This document shows, piece by piece, positions 46,746-57,118 of a stretch of 64,000 nt of DNA. The stretch spans positions 1-64,000 of the forward strand of contig NZ_FOMZ01000015.1 of the NCBI RefSeq assembly GCF_900112765.1, written 5' to 3'. The position numbers and the translations under genes were made by a program. A model generated the notes under the pieces. It was not told the origin of the DNA. It was given only the letters and a program-made list of their open reading frames with translations, and searched no databases. This stretch comes from Actinopolyspora alba (GTDB taxonomy: Bacteria > Actinomycetota > Actinomycetes > Mycobacteriales > Pseudonocardiaceae). Within the stretch, counting starts at the first letter, position 1; every line of letters starts with the position of its first letter.

Positions 46746-47984
46746 TCAGCGGAGTGCCTCCTTCGGCGGGCGCTCCCGCCGGGCACCGTAGGCGAGGATG
46801 TACGGCGGAACGGCGCGCAGCCAGGGAAGCCTCGGCAGCAGCTTGAGCGCCCAGGGCAGTCTGGCGCGTCGACCGAAGTCGATCTCCCCTCGCAGCGCGG
46901 GCTCGACCACGTTGGCGTGGATGGTGCGTTGCAGTCCCTGGATGAGCGCGGTCGTGGGCTGGCGGGTGTGTTGGATCGCCGCGACGTGCCTGCGTCGCGG
47001 TCCGCCCCGCCGCAGCGGTTTCGCGAGGTGACGAGCGGCCGCCACCGCGTCCTGCACCGCCAGGTTGATACCGATCCCGCCGACCGGTGACATCGCGTGT
47101 GCCGCGTCCCCGATGCACAGCAGTCCCGGAACGTGCCAGCGGCGCAGCCGGTCCAGGGTGACGTGCAGCAGCTTCACCTCCTCCCAGCTCCGGACGAGTT
47201 CCCGTCCGTCGTCGAGCCAGCCGAGTCGTGCCCGCAGCGATTCGTTGAACTTCCCGATGTCGTTGGCGCGTTCGGCGGCGTCGGAGCCCTTGGCTATGAC
47301 CGAGGCGACCTGGAAGTAGTCCCCCCGGTCCAGCAGTACGGTGAACGCGCCGTTCCCGATGTTGCCCACCGCTCCGGCGGGGTCCTCCTCCCGCCGTGGA
47401 ATCCGGAACCACTGCACGTCCATCGGAGTCGGAAAGTCCCGGATCCGGAGCTGGTCGGCCAGTTCACGCCGGACCAGGGAGTCCCTGCCGTCACAGGCCA
47501 CCGTGATGCTGGCCCGGAGCCGGCCGTGCTCCCCGTCGGCGGTGCGGTAGTCGACCCCCGTCACCCGGCCGTGTTCCCGCACCAGTCCGGTCACCTCGGT
47601 GTTCATGCGCAGCTCGAAGTTCGGCTCCTTCGCCGCTTCCGCCGCCAGCAGATTGAGCAGGTCCCACTGCGGGACCATGGCGATGTAGTTGTACTTGATC
47701 GGTAGCCGACCGAAATCACCCAGCGTGTAGAACTCGCCGTCCGGCCCGATCGGCAACATCACCGTGCTGACCCTTCGCTGCGGCAGTTCGGCGAACCGCT
47801 CGGCGAGGCCGAGCTCGTCCAGCAACGCCAACGTCGTGGGGTGCACCGTGTCACCGCGGAAGTCCCGCAGGAAGTCCGCGTGCTTTTCCAGCACCGTCAC
47901 GTGTACTCCGGAGCGGGCGAGCAACAGCCCCAGCACCATCCCCGCGGGGCCTCCACCGACGACGCAGCAGGTGGTCCGCTTCAT
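46746..47984 (-). CDS. FAD-dependent aromatic-ring hydroxylase family protein
   Basis: A 412-residue flavoprotein monooxygenase of the p-hydroxybenzoate hydroxylase group. The Rossmann motif CCVVGGGPAGMVLGLLLARSG, the middle CDGRDSLVRR and the FAD-ribityl motif LLCIGDAAHAMSPVGGIGINLAVQDA are present. ATG 47984 has GGGAGGG five bases upstream. It has no counterpart in the mycobacterial gene order here and stands alone between FAH and gltX, so it may be a later insertion. Substrate unknown. Confidence 0.87.
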   Translation of the reverse strand: MKRTTCCVVGGGPAGMVLGLLLARSGVHVTVLEKHADFLRDFRGDTVHPTTLALLDELGLAERFAELPQRRVSTVMLPIGPDGEFYTLGDFGRLPIKYNYIAMVPQWDLLNLLAAEAAKEPNFELRMNTEVTGLVREHGRVTGVDYRTADGEHGRLRASITVACDGRDSLVRRELADQLRIRDFPTPMDVQWFRIPRREEDPAGAVGNIGNGAFTVLLDRGDYFQVASVIAKGSDAAERANDIGKFNESLRARLGWLDDGRELVRSWEEVKLLHVTLDRLRRWHVPGLLCIGDAAHAMSPVGGIGINLAVQDAVAAARHLAKPLRRGGPRRRHVAAIQHTRQPTTALIQGLQRTIHANVVEPALRGEIDFGRRARLPWALKLLPRLPWLRAVPPYILAYGARRERPPKEALR

Positions 47985-48216
47985 CGCGATCCCTCCCAAG
48001 TAGGAACTCTTCGGCTCGGCCGCCCTGTCGCTCGCGTGGGTGGCCACTCGGCGCGAGCCGCGCCGAACGGTTTCCCGCTCCGGAACTCGGAACGGGCACC
48101 TCGCGAACCGAGGAGCAATGCCGCAGAAGAATTCAACAAGCGTTGAATAATGCCAGCATGCGCCTGGGGGACGCGCCGGTCAAGAGGGGCGGCGCGCGGG
48201 ATAAGCTGAGTCAGTC

Positions 48217-49728
48217 ATGAGCACGTCAGATGTCACCACCGCCGAGTCCGACCGTCCGGTACGAGCCAGGTTCTGCCCCTCACCCACCGGCACGCCACAC
48301 GTCGGACTGATCCGCACCGCGCTGTTCAACTGGGCGTTCGCCCGGCACAACAACGGATCGTTGCTGTTCCGCATCGAGGACACCGACGCGAGCAGGGACA
48401 GCGAGGAGTCCTACCAGGCACTGCTGGAGGCTCTTCGCTGGTTGCGCCTCGACTGGGACGAAGGGCCGGACGTGGGAGGTGAGTACGGTCCCTACCGGCA
48501 GAGCCAACGGCGTGAGATCTACGCGGACGTGGCCGCCAGACTGCTGGAGGCCGGTGAACTCTACGAGTCCTTCTCCACGCCGCAGGAAGTCGAACAGCGC
48601 CACCGAGATGCCGGCCGGGACCCCAAACTGGGGTACGACAACGCCGACCGCGAGCTGACCGAGCAGCGCAAGTCGGAGCTGCGCGCCGAGGGGCGCAGTC
48701 CGGTCCTGCGGTTGCGGATGCCGGACCGTGACATCGGATTCACCGACCTGATCCGCGGCGAAGTCACCTTCCCGGCGGGCAGCGTGCCCGACCCCGTCCT
48801 GGTGCGTGGCAACGGGGACGCGCTGTACCCGCTGACGAATCCCGTCGACGACGCCCTCATGGGGATCACTCACGTGCTGCGCGGTGAGGACCTGCTGTCC
48901 TCCACGCCGCGCCAGATCGCGCTCTACGAGGCGCTGCGGCGAATCGGCACGACGGACTTCACGCCCGAGTTCGGACACCTGCCGTTCGTGATGGGGGAGG
49001 GAAACAAGAAGCTCTCCAAACGGGACCCGCAGTCCGATGTCTTCCACCACCGCGAGCGTGGCTTCCTCCCCGAGGGGCTGCTCAACTATCTGGCGCTGCT
49101 CGGCTGGTCCATCTCCGACGACCGCGACGTGTTCGACCTCGACGAGATGGTCAGTGCGTTCGACATTCGCCGGGTCAGTGCCAATCCGGCGCGGTTCGAC
49201 CAGAAGAAGGCCGACGCCATCAACGCCGCACACCTGCGTGCGTTGGAGCTCGACGATTTCGTCGACAGGGTAGTGCCGTACCTGGTCGCCGGTGATGTAC
49301 TGCCCGCCGATCCGAGCGAGCGGCAGCTGGAGACGGTGCGAGCGGCCGCTCCGCTGGTGCAGGAGCGATTGACCGTGCTGTCGGACGCGGTCGGGATGAT
49401 GGGCTTCCTGTTCGCGGGTGAGGCCTTCGAACCCGAACCAGCGGCCGCGACCAAGGCGCTGGGCAGTGACGCGCGGCCGGTGCTTTCGGCCGCCCTCGAA
49501 GTTCTCGAACCGTTGCCCGAGTGGCGCGCCGCCGACATCGAGAACGCCCTGAAACAGGCGATCGTCGAGGGACTGGGCATCAAGCCCCGCAAGGCGTTCA
49601 CACCGGTCCGTGTGGCCATCACGGGGCGTACGGTCTCACCGCCGTTGTTCGAGTCGATGGAACTGCTCGACAGGCAGCCCTGCCTCGATCGGTTGCGCAC
49701 GGCGCTGCGGAACGCACCCGAGGAGTGA
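48217..49728 (+). CDS. gltX: glutamyl-tRNA synthetase
   Basis: A 503-residue class I synthetase. The HIGH-equivalent is [10 protein letters not shown] and the KMSKS-equivalent is [15 protein letters not shown] at 48202-48207 lies close to the ATG, so the leader is at most a few bases long. In organisms with GatCAB and no GlnRS this enzyme also makes Glu-tRNA-Gln. It precedes a strong terminator, and tRNA-Gln and two tRNA-Glu genes follow within 3 kb. Confidence 0.96.
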   Translation: MSTSDVTTAESDRPVRARFCPSPTGTPHVGLIRTALFNWAFARHNNGSLLFRIEDTDASRDSEESYQALLEALRWLRLDWDEGPDVGGEYGPYRQSQRREIYADVAARLLEAGELYESFSTPQEVEQRHRDAGRDPKLGYDNADRELTEQRKSELRAEGRSPVLRLRMPDRDIGFTDLIRGEVTFPAGSVPDPVLVRGNGDALYPLTNPVDDALMGITHVLRGEDLLSSTPRQIALYEALRRIGTTDFTPEFGHLPFVMGEGNKKLSKRDPQSDVFHHRERGFLPEGLLNYLALLGWSISDDRDVFDLDEMVSAFDIRRVSANPARFDQKKADAINAAHLRALELDDFVDRVVPYLVAGDVLPADPSERQLETVRAAAPLVQERLTVLSDAVGMMGFLFAGEAFEPEPAAATKALGSDARPVLSAALEVLEPLPEWRAADIENALKQAIVEGLGIKPRKAFTPVRVAITGRTVSPPLFESMELLDRQPCLDRLRTALRNAPEE

Positions 49729-49732
49729 GCAC

Positions 49733-49783
49733 CACGGCCGTGCCGGTCGCCGCGACGGGAGTCGGGCGACCGGCACGGCCGTG
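49733..49783 (+). terminator. terminator of gltX
   Basis: CACGGCCGTGCCGGTCGCC (49733-49751) is exactly complementary to 49765-49783, giving a 19-bp stem with a 13-base loop four bases after the gltX stop. Confidence 0.8.
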
Positions 49784-49886
49784 TGTTCATGTGCTGTTGC
49801 ACGCGGCGAGCTAAACCGTGTCAGTGATGTAAGTATCACCATGTTGGACGAGTCGGCCACTCCGGGTGGAGTCCTAGCCTCACGGA

Positions 49887-50678
49887 GTGAAATCCGCACT
49901 TGAAGTATCCGACTCGGAACGGCCTCGCGGCATCAGAGCGGTCTGCCTGGATATCGACGACACGCTGCTGGACAGTCGGGGATCGGCTCGACGGGCTTTC
50001 GCCTCATTGACCGGCAACGATGCGGCATGGCCGGTGTGGCGGCGGATAACCGACGAGTACAACGCGCGCATGATGGCGGGTGAGATCGATTTCGAGACGA
50101 TGTGTCGCAGCCGCACCCGTGACTTCTTCGCCGCCTTCGGTGAGCGGCTCAGCGAGGACGAGGTACTGGCCAGGGAGCACCGGCGAATGGTGGCGCTGCG
50201 CGATTCCTGGGAACTCTTCGAGGACGCCACCGGCTGCCTGGAGTGGTTGCGCGCCAGTGGATTGCGCGTCGCGGCCATAACCAACGCCCCCGGCGGCTAT
50301 CAGCGACACAAGCTCGCCGTCACCGGGTTGGCCGCGACCTTCGACGCGACGGTGATATCGGGCGAGTGCGGTGTGGCCAAGCCGTCCTCCGGAATCTTCG
50401 CGGCCGCCTGCGACGCGCTGGGGCTCTCGCCCGCGGAAGTGGCCCATGTCGGCAACAACCTGGAGATCGACGCCAACGGGGCCGCTTGCGCGGGCATGCA
50501 CGGCATCTGGCTGGACCGGGACAGCGGCGGTTCGACGAGTGCTGGGGTTCCCGCCGACGGGGTGTCGGTGATCACGAGTCTGTACGAGTTGCCCGAAGTT
50601 CTGGTGTGTGATCTTCCCTTCGGCGGCGCGGACGACGAACTGCCCGCCTGCCAAGCGAGCATGGCCGGTTCGGCCTGA
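49887..50678 (+). CDS. HAD-family hydrolase
   Basis: A 263-residue phosphatase-like protein. HAD motif I is DIDDTLLDS, motif II is in ITNAPGG, motif III Lys is in GVAKPSSGIF and motif IV is HVGNNLEID. Substrate unknown. GTG 49887 follows TAGCCT (49875-49880) by six bases, a leaderless start. Confidence 0.9.
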   Translation: MKSALEVSDSERPRGIRAVCLDIDDTLLDSRGSARRAFASLTGNDAAWPVWRRITDEYNARMMAGEIDFETMCRSRTRDFFAAFGERLSEDEVLAREHRRMVALRDSWELFEDATGCLEWLRASGLRVAAITNAPGGYQRHKLAVTGLAATFDATVISGECGVAKPSSGIFAAACDALGLSPAEVAHVGNNLEIDANGAACAGMHGIWLDRDSGGSTSAGVPADGVSVITSLYELPEVLVCDLPFGGADDELPACQASMAGSA

Positions 50679-51046
50679 TCGATGCTGTCCGTTCGGGGAA
50701 CGGAACCGTTCGGAGCGGGCTCGTTCGCTTCGACAGGCCGTTCCCCGGCTGGAATCCCGTGGTGCTTCGCCGCGGGTCGTCCTCCTCGCGTGGGGCTCCA
50801 GCGGGAACTCCCACGAACGTGGTGGGGGAGTTTCCGTCGACTGTTCGGTCCCCGCCGGGGCGGGATCGGGGCAACGGCCCGATGTCTTCGGCGGAAGGCC
50901 CGCTCACCTGCTGAATCGCCTCGAACAGGGGGGTGGTGCGAAGCCGTTCACGGGCATGGTCTAGTATATTCACCAACGCGATGAACAGAGGTCATCGAAG
51001 CGGAAAAGCGAAAACCGCCGAATGATACGATGTTCATCGGTGCCGG
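50679..51046. other. gene-free region before the tRNA cluster
   Basis: No supported gene. A TAGTAT at 50962-50967 is a plausible -10 for the tRNA cluster, but I could not find a matching -35. Confidence 0.45.
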
Positions 51047-51118
51047 TGGGGTATGGTGTAATCGGCAGCACGACTGATTCTGGTTCAGTTAGTCTAGGTT
51101 CGAATCCTGGTACCCCAG
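51047..51118 (+). tRNA. tRNA-Gln (anticodon CTG)
   Basis: Acceptor stem TGGGGTA/TACCCCA, anticodon stem ACTGA/TCAGT with loop TTCTGGT (anticodon CTG), T-loop TTCGAAT. It fits the 72-base tRNA-Gln fold. CCA is not encoded. Confidence 0.93.
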
Positions 51119-51146
51119 CTGAAGAAGCGTTCGATGCTTCTCGTGC

Positions 51147-51219
51147 GGTCCCGTCGTCTAGTGGCCTAGGACGCCGCCCTCTCAAGGCGGTAACGTGGGT
51201 TCGAATCCCATCGGGACTA
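51147..51219 (+). tRNA. tRNA-Glu (anticodon CTC), first copy
   Basis: Acceptor GGTCCCG/CGGGACT, D arm, anticodon stem CCGCC/GGCGG with loop CTCTCAA (anticodon CTC), T-loop TTCGAAT, discriminator A. 73 bases. Confidence 0.93.
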
Positions 51220-51382
51220 CGATAACCGGAGAGTTCCCGCTTTCCGGTGGTGCCCGGTTGTGGCTGACGCTGGTTTCGACAGCGTTGTGCGCCCCTCGGA
51301 GGCCGTGTTTGGTGTCTCGTCGGGTTATCAATCGGCACGTTCGTGGGTTATGGTCCGCTCGAAAGCGTTCGATAGCTTACGC

Positions 51383-51455
51383 GGTCCCGTCGTCTAGTGG
51401 TCTAGGACGCCGCCCTCTCAAGGCGGTAACGTGGGTTCGAATCCCATCGGGACTA
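51383..51455 (+). tRNA. tRNA-Glu (anticodon CTC), second copy
   Basis: Identical to the first tRNA-Glu except for one D-loop base (T for C). The upstream flanks are also similar (a shared AAGCGTTCGAT with a GCTT nearby), which points to a tandem duplication. Confidence 0.93.
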
Positions 51456-51470
51456 CACGAGAGTTACGAA

Positions 51471-51495
51471 GCCGGTGTGCTCGCACACCGGCTTT
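51471..51495 (+). terminator. terminator of the tRNA cluster
   Basis: GCCGGTGTG and CACACCGGC form a 9-bp stem with a four-base loop, followed by a T-rich run, 16 bases after the last tRNA-Glu. Confidence 0.85.
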
Positions 51496-51629
51496 ATTCG
51501 TGTTCACGCGGTTCTGTCAGCTCCGATGAGCGCCGAATCGTCTCGCCTTCGGTGCGGAAGGGCGCCGGGCGGTACGGCTTCCCCGACTCAGCGGGACCGC
51601 ACCGCCGTCGCCCACGTATTCGCCCGGTG

Positions 51630-52331
51630 TCAGAGCCTGTTCTGCAGCCCGTCGGCAGCCGCGAGCAGATCGGCGGCCCAACGACTTCCGGGGCGGCGTC
51701 CCATCCGATCGATCGGTCCGGATACCGAGATGGCGGCCACCACGGTGCCCGCCGAGTCCCGCACCGGGGCCGAGACGCTGGCGACTCCGGATTCCCGCTC
51801 GGCGACGCTCTGCGCCCATCCCCGGCGGCGAACCTCCATGAGAGTGCGTTCCCCGAAGACGGCCTCCGCCAGCACGGCTCGCTGGGTGGCGGGATCGGAC
51901 CACGCGGCCAACACCTTGGCGCCGGATCCGGCCGTCATCGGCAGCGCGGTGTTGACCGGGACCGTGTCACGCAGTCCGCTCGGCGGTTCCGCCGTGGCCA
52001 CGCAGGTACGTTGCATCCCGTCGCGGCGGTAGAGCTGCACGCTCTCGCCGGTGATGTCGCGAAGTTTGGGCAGCACCGCGGCCGCCGCCTCCAGCAGGGG
52101 ATCCACCGCGCCACCCGCCAGCTCTCCCAGCGCCGGACCGGAACGCCAGCGTCCGTCCGAGCCGCGTCGCAGCATCCGGTGCGTTTCCAAACCGACCGCG
52201 AGTCTGTGTGCCGTTGCCCTGGGCAATCCCGTACGCTCGCACAGCTCCGCCAACCCGCACGGATCCTCGGCGGCGGCCTGTAGCACGGCCACCGCTTTGT
52301 CCAGAACTCCGATACCGCTATGCTCTCCCAC
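51630..52331 (-). CDS. IclR-family regulator, NdgR/LtbR-like
   Basis: A 233-residue regulator with an N-terminal winged helix-turn-helix ([36 protein letters not shown]) and an IclR effector domain. Divergent orientation to leuCD is that of NdgR (Streptomyces) and LtbR (Corynebacterium), which control leuCD and other amino acid genes. GTG 52331 follows TAGTAT by six bases on the minus strand, a leaderless start. It probably represses leuCD through the palindrome in the shared intergenic region. Confidence 0.9.
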   Translation of the reverse strand: MGEHSGIGVLDKAVAVLQAAAEDPCGLAELCERTGLPRATAHRLAVGLETHRMLRRGSDGRWRSGPALGELAGGAVDPLLEAAAAVLPKLRDITGESVQLYRRDGMQRTCVATAEPPSGLRDTVPVNTALPMTAGSGAKVLAAWSDPATQRAVLAEAVFGERTLMEVRRRGWAQSVAERESGVASVSAPVRDSAGTVVAAISVSGPIDRMGRRPGSRWAADLLAAADGLQNRL

Positions 52332-52342
52332 GGGGCGATACT

Positions 52343-52353
52343 AACGTCTCGTT
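52343..52353. promoter_or_regulatory. candidate operator between the IclR gene and leuC
   Basis: AACGTCTCGTT is an 11-base palindrome (AACG-N3-CGTT) just upstream of the IclR -10 and 66 bases before leuC. Nearby CGTGGGA (from 52368) and TCCCACG (about 52393) add a second inverted pair. Position supports control of both divergent genes; no binding data. Confidence 0.45.
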
Positions 52354-52418
52354 ATCTGGGAAGTCCACAACGTGGGAGCCGTACCACTCGGATCCCACGG
52401 CTTCGATGGGGAGGAGCG

Positions 52419-53819
52419 ATGGGTAGCACGCTCGCCGAGAAGGTTTGGAACGAGCATCTGGTACGTCGCGGTGAGGGCGATGAACCGGATCTGCTCTACA
52501 TCGACCTCCATCTCGTGCATGAGGTGACCAGCCCGCAGGCTTTCGAGGGTCTGCGGCTGGCCGACCGTGCCGTACGCCGTCCGGATCTGACGCTGGCGAC
52601 GGAGGACCACAACGTGCCCACCGAGGGCGTGGAGTTGCCGATCGCCGATCCGGTGTCGCGCACGCAGGTCGAGACACTGCGCAAGAACTGCGCCGACTTC
52701 GGGGTGCGGCTCCATCCGATGGGCGACGCCGAGCAGGGGATCGTCCACGTGGTCGGACCGCAGTTGGGGCTGACCCAGCCCGGAACCACCGTGGTGTGCG
52801 GCGACAGCCACACCTCTACTCACGGCGCCTTCGGCGCGCTCGCGTTCGGCATCGGTACTTCCGAGGTCGAGCACGTACTGGCCACGCAGACACTGCCGCT
52901 GCGCCCCTTCCGCACCATGGCCGTCAACATCGAGGGGACGCTGCGTCCGGGAGTCACGAGCAAGGACGTCATCCTCGCCGTGATCTCCAAGATCGGAACC
53001 GGTGGTGGTCAGGGCTACGTGCTGGAGTACCGCGGCTCGGCCGTGGAGTCCATGACGATGGAAGCACGCATGACCATGTGCAACATGTCCATCGAAGCCG
53101 GTGCGAGGGCCGGCATGATCGCCCCCGACGAGACCACCTTCGAGTACCTCAAGGGACGTTCGCACGCGCCCTCCGGAGCGGACTGGGACGCCGCCGTGGA
53201 GCACTGGAAATCGTTGCGCACGGACTCCGACGCGGTCTACGACGCCGAGGTGACGATCGACGCGGACTCGCTCACGCCGTTCGTGACGTGGGGAACCAAT
53301 CCAGGGCAGGGGCTGCCGCTCGGGGAGCGGGTTCCCGATCCGGAGTCGATCGCCGACGAGGAGAGCAGGGCCGCCACCGAGAAGGCGCTGGAGTACATGG
53401 GGCTGCGCGCCGGTACTCCGCTCCGCGACGTCGCGGTGGACACCGTGTTCCTCGGCTCCTGCACCAACGGGCGGATCGAGGATCTGCGCAGCGCCGCGGG
53501 GATACTACGCGATCGCAGGGTCGCCGACGACGTGCGGATGTTGGTCGTTCCCGGGTCCATGCGAGTCCGCGAGCAGGCCGAGGAGGAAGGGCTGCACGAG
53601 GTGTTCGAGGCGGCGGGTGCCGAATGGCGCCAGGCGGGGTGCTCGATGTGCCTGGGAATGAACCCCGATCAGCTCACCCCTGGGGAGCGCTCGGCCTCGA
53701 CCTCCAACCGCAACTTCGAAGGCAGGCAGGGCAAGGGCGGGCGCACCCATCTCGTCTCGCCCGTCGTCGCGGCGGCGACGGCGGTGCGCGGCACGCTCTC
53801 CTCCCCGGAGGACCTGTAA
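52419..53819 (+). CDS. leuC: 3-isopropylmalate dehydratase large subunit
   Basis: A 466-residue aconitase-family subunit. It isomerises isopropylmalate, and citramalate in the CimA route. Cluster cysteines are in GSCTNGR and [11 protein letters not shown]; the substrate region [32 protein letters not shown] is clear. ATG 52419 has GGAGGA upstream. leuD follows after about 100 bases. Confidence 0.97.
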   Translation: MGSTLAEKVWNEHLVRRGEGDEPDLLYIDLHLVHEVTSPQAFEGLRLADRAVRRPDLTLATEDHNVPTEGVELPIADPVSRTQVETLRKNCADFGVRLHPMGDAEQGIVHVVGPQLGLTQPGTTVVCGDSHTSTHGAFGALAFGIGTSEVEHVLATQTLPLRPFRTMAVNIEGTLRPGVTSKDVILAVISKIGTGGGQGYVLEYRGSAVESMTMEARMTMCNMSIEAGARAGMIAPDETTFEYLKGRSHAPSGADWDAAVEHWKSLRTDSDAVYDAEVTIDADSLTPFVTWGTNPGQGLPLGERVPDPESIADEESRAATEKALEYMGLRAGTPLRDVAVDTVFLGSCTNGRIEDLRSAAGILRDRRVADDVRMLVVPGSMRVREQAEEEGLHEVFEAAGAEWRQAGCSMCLGMNPDQLTPGERSASTSNRNFEGRQGKGGRTHLVSPVVAAATAVRGTLSSPEDL

Positions 53820-53919
53820 CCGAGCCGCGTCGCGACACCGGTGCGCTCGGCCCGGCGCGTTCGCGGGAGTCCGGACCAGGCGGGCAGCCACCCAACCAAC
53901 CCGAGATACGGAGTACCTC

Positions 53920-54522
53920 ATGGAGCCGTTCACCACGCACACCGGCATCGGAGTGCCACTTCGGCGGTCCAACGTAGACACCGACCAGATCATCCCCGCC
54001 GTCTACCTCAAGCGTGTGGCGCGAACAGGTTTCGAGGACGCCCTGTTCGCGGCCTGGCGTGCCGACGAGGACTTCATCCTCAACGTCGAACCGTTCAATC
54101 GGGGGAGCGTGCTGGTGGCCGGCCCCGATTTCGGGACCGGTTCCTCCAGGGAGCACGCCGTCTGGGCGCTGAAGGACTACGGTTTCCGGGTCGTCATATC
54201 CTCCCGGTTCGCCGACATCTTCCGAGGCAACGCGGGGAAGCAGGGACTTCTCGCCGCGCGGTGCGAGCAGTCCGATGTGGAGCTGCTCTGGAAGTTGCTC
54301 GAGTCCGAGCCCGGAACCGAGGTCACGGTGGATCTCGAGGCCCGCACCGTCAGCGCCAAGGAACTCACCATCGGTTTCGAGGTCGACGAGTACACGCGCT
54401 GGCGACTGCTGGAGGGCTTCGACGACATCGGCCTGACGATGCGTTCAGAGGACAGCATCGACGCTTTCGAACGAACCAGGCCGGGCTTTCTGCCGACCAC
54501 GCAGCCCGCTCCCACCGTTTGA
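53920..54522 (+). CDS. leuD: 3-isopropylmalate dehydratase small subunit
   Basis: The 200-residue swivelling subunit that completes the LeuCD enzyme. Substrate-recognition motifs are [13 protein letters not shown] and [17 protein letters not shown]. It follows leuC in the same unit and ends before a 12-bp terminator stem. Confidence 0.96.
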   Translation: MEPFTTHTGIGVPLRRSNVDTDQIIPAVYLKRVARTGFEDALFAAWRADEDFILNVEPFNRGSVLVAGPDFGTGSSREHAVWALKDYGFRVVISSRFADIFRGNAGKQGLLAARCEQSDVELLWKLLESEPGTEVTVDLEARTVSAKELTIGFEVDEYTRWRLLEGFDDIGLTMRSEDSIDAFERTRPGFLPTTQPAPTV

Positions 54523-54586
54523 GGTTGTCCGTTCGAGTTCCGTCGTAACTCGGCCGTTCGGCTCCGGGCGACGGGCGGACTCGTCA

Positions 54587-54620
54587 GTGGCCTCGCGGTT
54601 CGGACGCACCGCGAGGCCAC
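54587..54620 (+). terminator. terminator of leuCD
   Basis: GTGGCCTCGCGG (54587-54598) and CCGCGAGGCCAC (54609-54620) form a perfect 12-bp stem with a ten-base loop. Confidence 0.75.
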
Positions 54621-54967
54621 GAGGCACATCCGGGAATCGGTGCTCGATGCGCCCCGGGTCCGCGGGGCGCCGATCCGACGCATTCCCCCGCATCGTGCCC
54701 CTCCTGGGACTCACCGCTACGTGGTCCGGACGCACGCTCGATGTCGGTTCACCGCGACCGGTAGCGGGTTGTGGGTTTCCGTCCGTCGGCTCCCCACGGA
54801 AAACCGGGCTACAAAGCCTGCCGGGACGACATCGGTTTTTCTCCGGCTGCCAATGGCGCGCCACCACGCGAAAAGCGGGCGTGGCGAATGGCATCCACTC
54901 CCGCGGAGATTTACCGTGGCCCCTGAGTCGGCCCGGACGGGCCGTAGTTGTCCTGGGAGGGACTGAC
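54621..54967. other. upstream region of the HU gene
   Basis: No supported gene over about 350 bases. It should hold the HU promoter. A GGGAGGG ribosome-binding site precedes GTG 54968. Confidence 0.5.
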
Positions 54968-56056
54968 GTGAACAAGGCGCAACTAATCGAGGCATTGGCC
55001 GAACGCCTCGGTGACAAACAAACCGCGAGTCAGGCAGTGGACAACGTCGTGGATCTCATCGTCCGCAACGTCAACAAAGGCGAGAAGGTGAATATCACCG
55101 GTTTCGGCGTTTTCGAGAAACGAGCTCGTGCCGCCCGCACCGCCCGCAATCCGCGTACCGGTGAGGCGGTGAAGGTCCGCAAGACCAACGTGCCCGCTTT
55201 CCGGGCCGGTACACAGTTCAAGGAAGTAGTGGGCGGCCAACGAAAACTTCCCCGTGCGGCGGCGGCCAAGACCGGTACGGCGAGTCGTACCACCGCCACG
55301 AGCACTTCCGGTGCCACCCGTACCGGAACTACGACCCGTGCCGGTAGGACGGGATCCCGCACCGCCGCTGCCACCACGAGTGGGACGAGCAGCCGTACCT
55401 CCACGGCGAAGACGGGTACTGCCAAGGCCGGCACCGCCAAGACCGGAACGGCCACGAAGACCGGAACGGCGAGCAAGACCGGAGCCGCCGCCAAGACGGG
55501 AACGGCGACGAAGGCGAGCACCGCCAAGTCGGGGACCACGAAGTCGGCTGGTACCGCCAGGACGACGAGCTCCAAGTCCACCACCGCTCGTTCGACGGCG
55601 ACCAAGAGTGGTGCCACGGGTGGAACCCGCGCGAAGACGGCGACGAGTCGGACGAGCGCTGCCACCGCCACCAGGGCGAGTACCGCGAAGGCCAGCACCG
55701 CGAAGACGGGAACGGCGGCCAAGAGTGGAACGGCGGCCAAGTCGGGCGCCGCCAAGACCGGCACCGCCAAGAGCGGGACGGCGGCGAAGGCGAGCACCAC
55801 CAAGGCGAGCACCACCAAGGCGGGCACCACCAAGGCGGGCACGGCCAAGGCGGGCACGGCCAAGGCGGGCACTACGAAATCTTCGACCGGGACCGGCTCG
55901 GCGAAGTCCACCGGTACCGCCAAGTCGGGGACCACGAAGTCGGCTGGTACCGCCAGGACGACGAGCTCCAAGTCCGGCACCGGCAGGACTCAACAGGCCA
56001 AGACCTCCACGACGTCGACCAAGAAGTCCACTTCCGGACGTAACAGCAGGAAGTGA
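54968..56056 (+). CDS. hupB: HU-family DNA-binding protein with a long Thr/Lys/Ala/Gly repeat tail
   Basis: A 362-residue nucleoid protein. Residues 1-90 are a normal HU domain ([59 protein letters not shown]). The remaining ~270 residues are low-complexity repeats of the type K-(A/S/T)-G-T-A, about three times longer than the HU domain. M. tuberculosis HupB has a shorter, Lys/Ala/Pro-rich tail. The many Thr and Lys residues could bind DNA and be modified. GTG 54968 has GGGAGGG upstream. The tail is encoded by imperfect 15-base units, including a 60-base exact duplication. Confidence 0.93.
   Translation: MNKAQLIEALAERLGDKQTASQAVDNVVDLIVRNVNKGEKVNITGFGVFEKRARAARTARNPRTGEAVKVRKTNVPAFRAGTQFKEVVGGQRKLPRAAAAKTGTASRTTATSTSGATRTGTTTRAGRTGSRTAAATTSGTSSRTSTAKTGTAKAGTAKTGTATKTGTASKTGAAAKTGTATKASTAKSGTTKSAGTARTTSSKSTTARSTATKSGATGGTRAKTATSRTSAATATRASTAKASTAKTGTAAKSGTAAKSGAAKTGTAKSGTAAKASTTKASTTKAGTTKAGTAKAGTAKAGTTKSSTGTGSAKSTGTAKSGTTKSAGTARTTSSKSGTGRTQQAKTSTTSTKKSTSGRNSRK
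55520..55975 (+). repeat. exact 60-bp direct repeat in the HU tail
   Basis: 55520-55579 and 55916-55975 are identical over 60 bases and encode the same 19-20 residues ([19 protein letters not shown]). Exact identity at silent sites points to a recent duplication or gene conversion within the tail. Confidence 0.8.
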
Positions 56057-56074
56057 CGCCGCCGACCGTACCTT

Positions 56075-57112
56075 TCACGCGTTTTCCGGCGTCGGGGCGG
56101 AGAAGTAGTCGGCGGCTGCCAACAGCGGTGCCGGACGCGACCCGTCACCGGAATCCCCGTCACCGGAATGCGTCGTGGTGAGGAAGGAGAGAACCCAGAC
56201 ACTGGCCTTGCGGCTGTTGATCTCACCGAGTGACAGCCCGTCCGAGCGAGCCAGTGAGCCCACCAGATCCGGAATGACACCGCCCTGGCTGCACACCACC
56301 GCGGTCCCCGGCTCGGCGGCGATGCGCAGCAGTCGTCGCCTCCCGGCTTCCGGATCGGCTCGATATGCCTCCTCGGAAAGCGCGGGCTCGGATTCGATGT
56401 TCGTCCGTAGACTCTCGGCGACGGAATCCACCGTCTGCTCGCAGCGCAGTCTCGGCGCGGAGTGGACGCGTTCGGGGCCGAACAGCGACAGCAGGTTGTG
56501 CAGCTGATTCCGTTGCCGCCATCCTGCTTCGCTGAGCGGTCGCAGGTTGTCGTCACCGTGGAATTCCGTGCGCTTGCCCGCCTCGGCGTGCCGTACCAGC
56601 AGTACGGTGCTCATCGTGGTGGGCAGGCTCAGGAACGAGTCCACCACGTCGTGGTCGTCCGCGTAGGTCAACCACTCGTGAGCCCGTGCGGCGGGAACCC
56701 AGCGCAGTTCGTCGACCTCCTCGTTGGCGACGAATTCCCCGGGAAGCGCACGCGCGGCGAAGTAGTCCACGGACTTGGAGGCACGGCCGTCCCGTCCGTG
56801 GGGAACCTCGTAACGGATCCTGCGCAGGTGACGGGACAGTACGCAGTTCAGCCCCGTTTCCTCGGTGATCTCCCGCGCGGCTGCTTGCGGGATCGTCTCA
56901 CCGGGGTCGAGCTTGCCCTTGGGAAGCGACCAGTCCCCGTAGCGCGGGCGGTGCACCACGGCGATCTCCATGTCCTCGGTCGAACCCGGACGCCACAGCA
57001 CGGCTCCGGCAGCCATTATCGTGGGCCGTTGAACTGCGGGATCGCCGTGAATCGGCGCGGATTTCGACGTCGCGGGTGGATCGATCTCGGAAGCGGGTTC
57101 GGTGTCGGACAT
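56075..57112 (-). CDS. mutT1: two-domain MutT1: Nudix hydrolase plus histidine phosphatase
   Basis: A 345-residue fusion. The Nudix box is GKLDPGETIPQAAAREITEETGL (about residues 64-90); the C-terminal half is a phosphoglycerate-mutase-like domain with catalytic LLVRHAEAGKR. Mycobacterial MutT1 has this same fusion and cleaves 8-oxo-dGTP and dinucleoside polyphosphates. It follows ppk by six bases in one leftward operon, suggesting a link to nucleotide and polyphosphate metabolism. Confidence 0.94.
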   Translation of the reverse strand: MSDTEPASEIDPPATSKSAPIHGDPAVQRPTIMAAGAVLWRPGSTEDMEIAVVHRPRYGDWSLPKGKLDPGETIPQAAAREITEETGLNCVLSRHLRRIRYEVPHGRDGRASKSVDYFAARALPGEFVANEEVDELRWVPAARAHEWLTYADDHDVVDSFLSLPTTMSTVLLVRHAEAGKRTEFHGDDNLRPLSEAGWRQRNQLHNLLSLFGPERVHSAPRLRCEQTVDSVAESLRTNIESEPALSEEAYRADPEAGRRRLLRIAAEPGTAVVCSQGGVIPDLVGSLARSDGLSLGEINSRKASVWVLSFLTTTHSGDGDSGDGSRPAPLLAAADYFSAPTPENA

Positions 57113-57118
57113 CTCGGC

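Noticed and set aside
55254-56050. CRISPR-like or satellite DNA in the HU gene
   Set aside because: The repeats are in frame, imperfect and code for a Lys/Thr/Gly tail; there are no spacers or cas genes.
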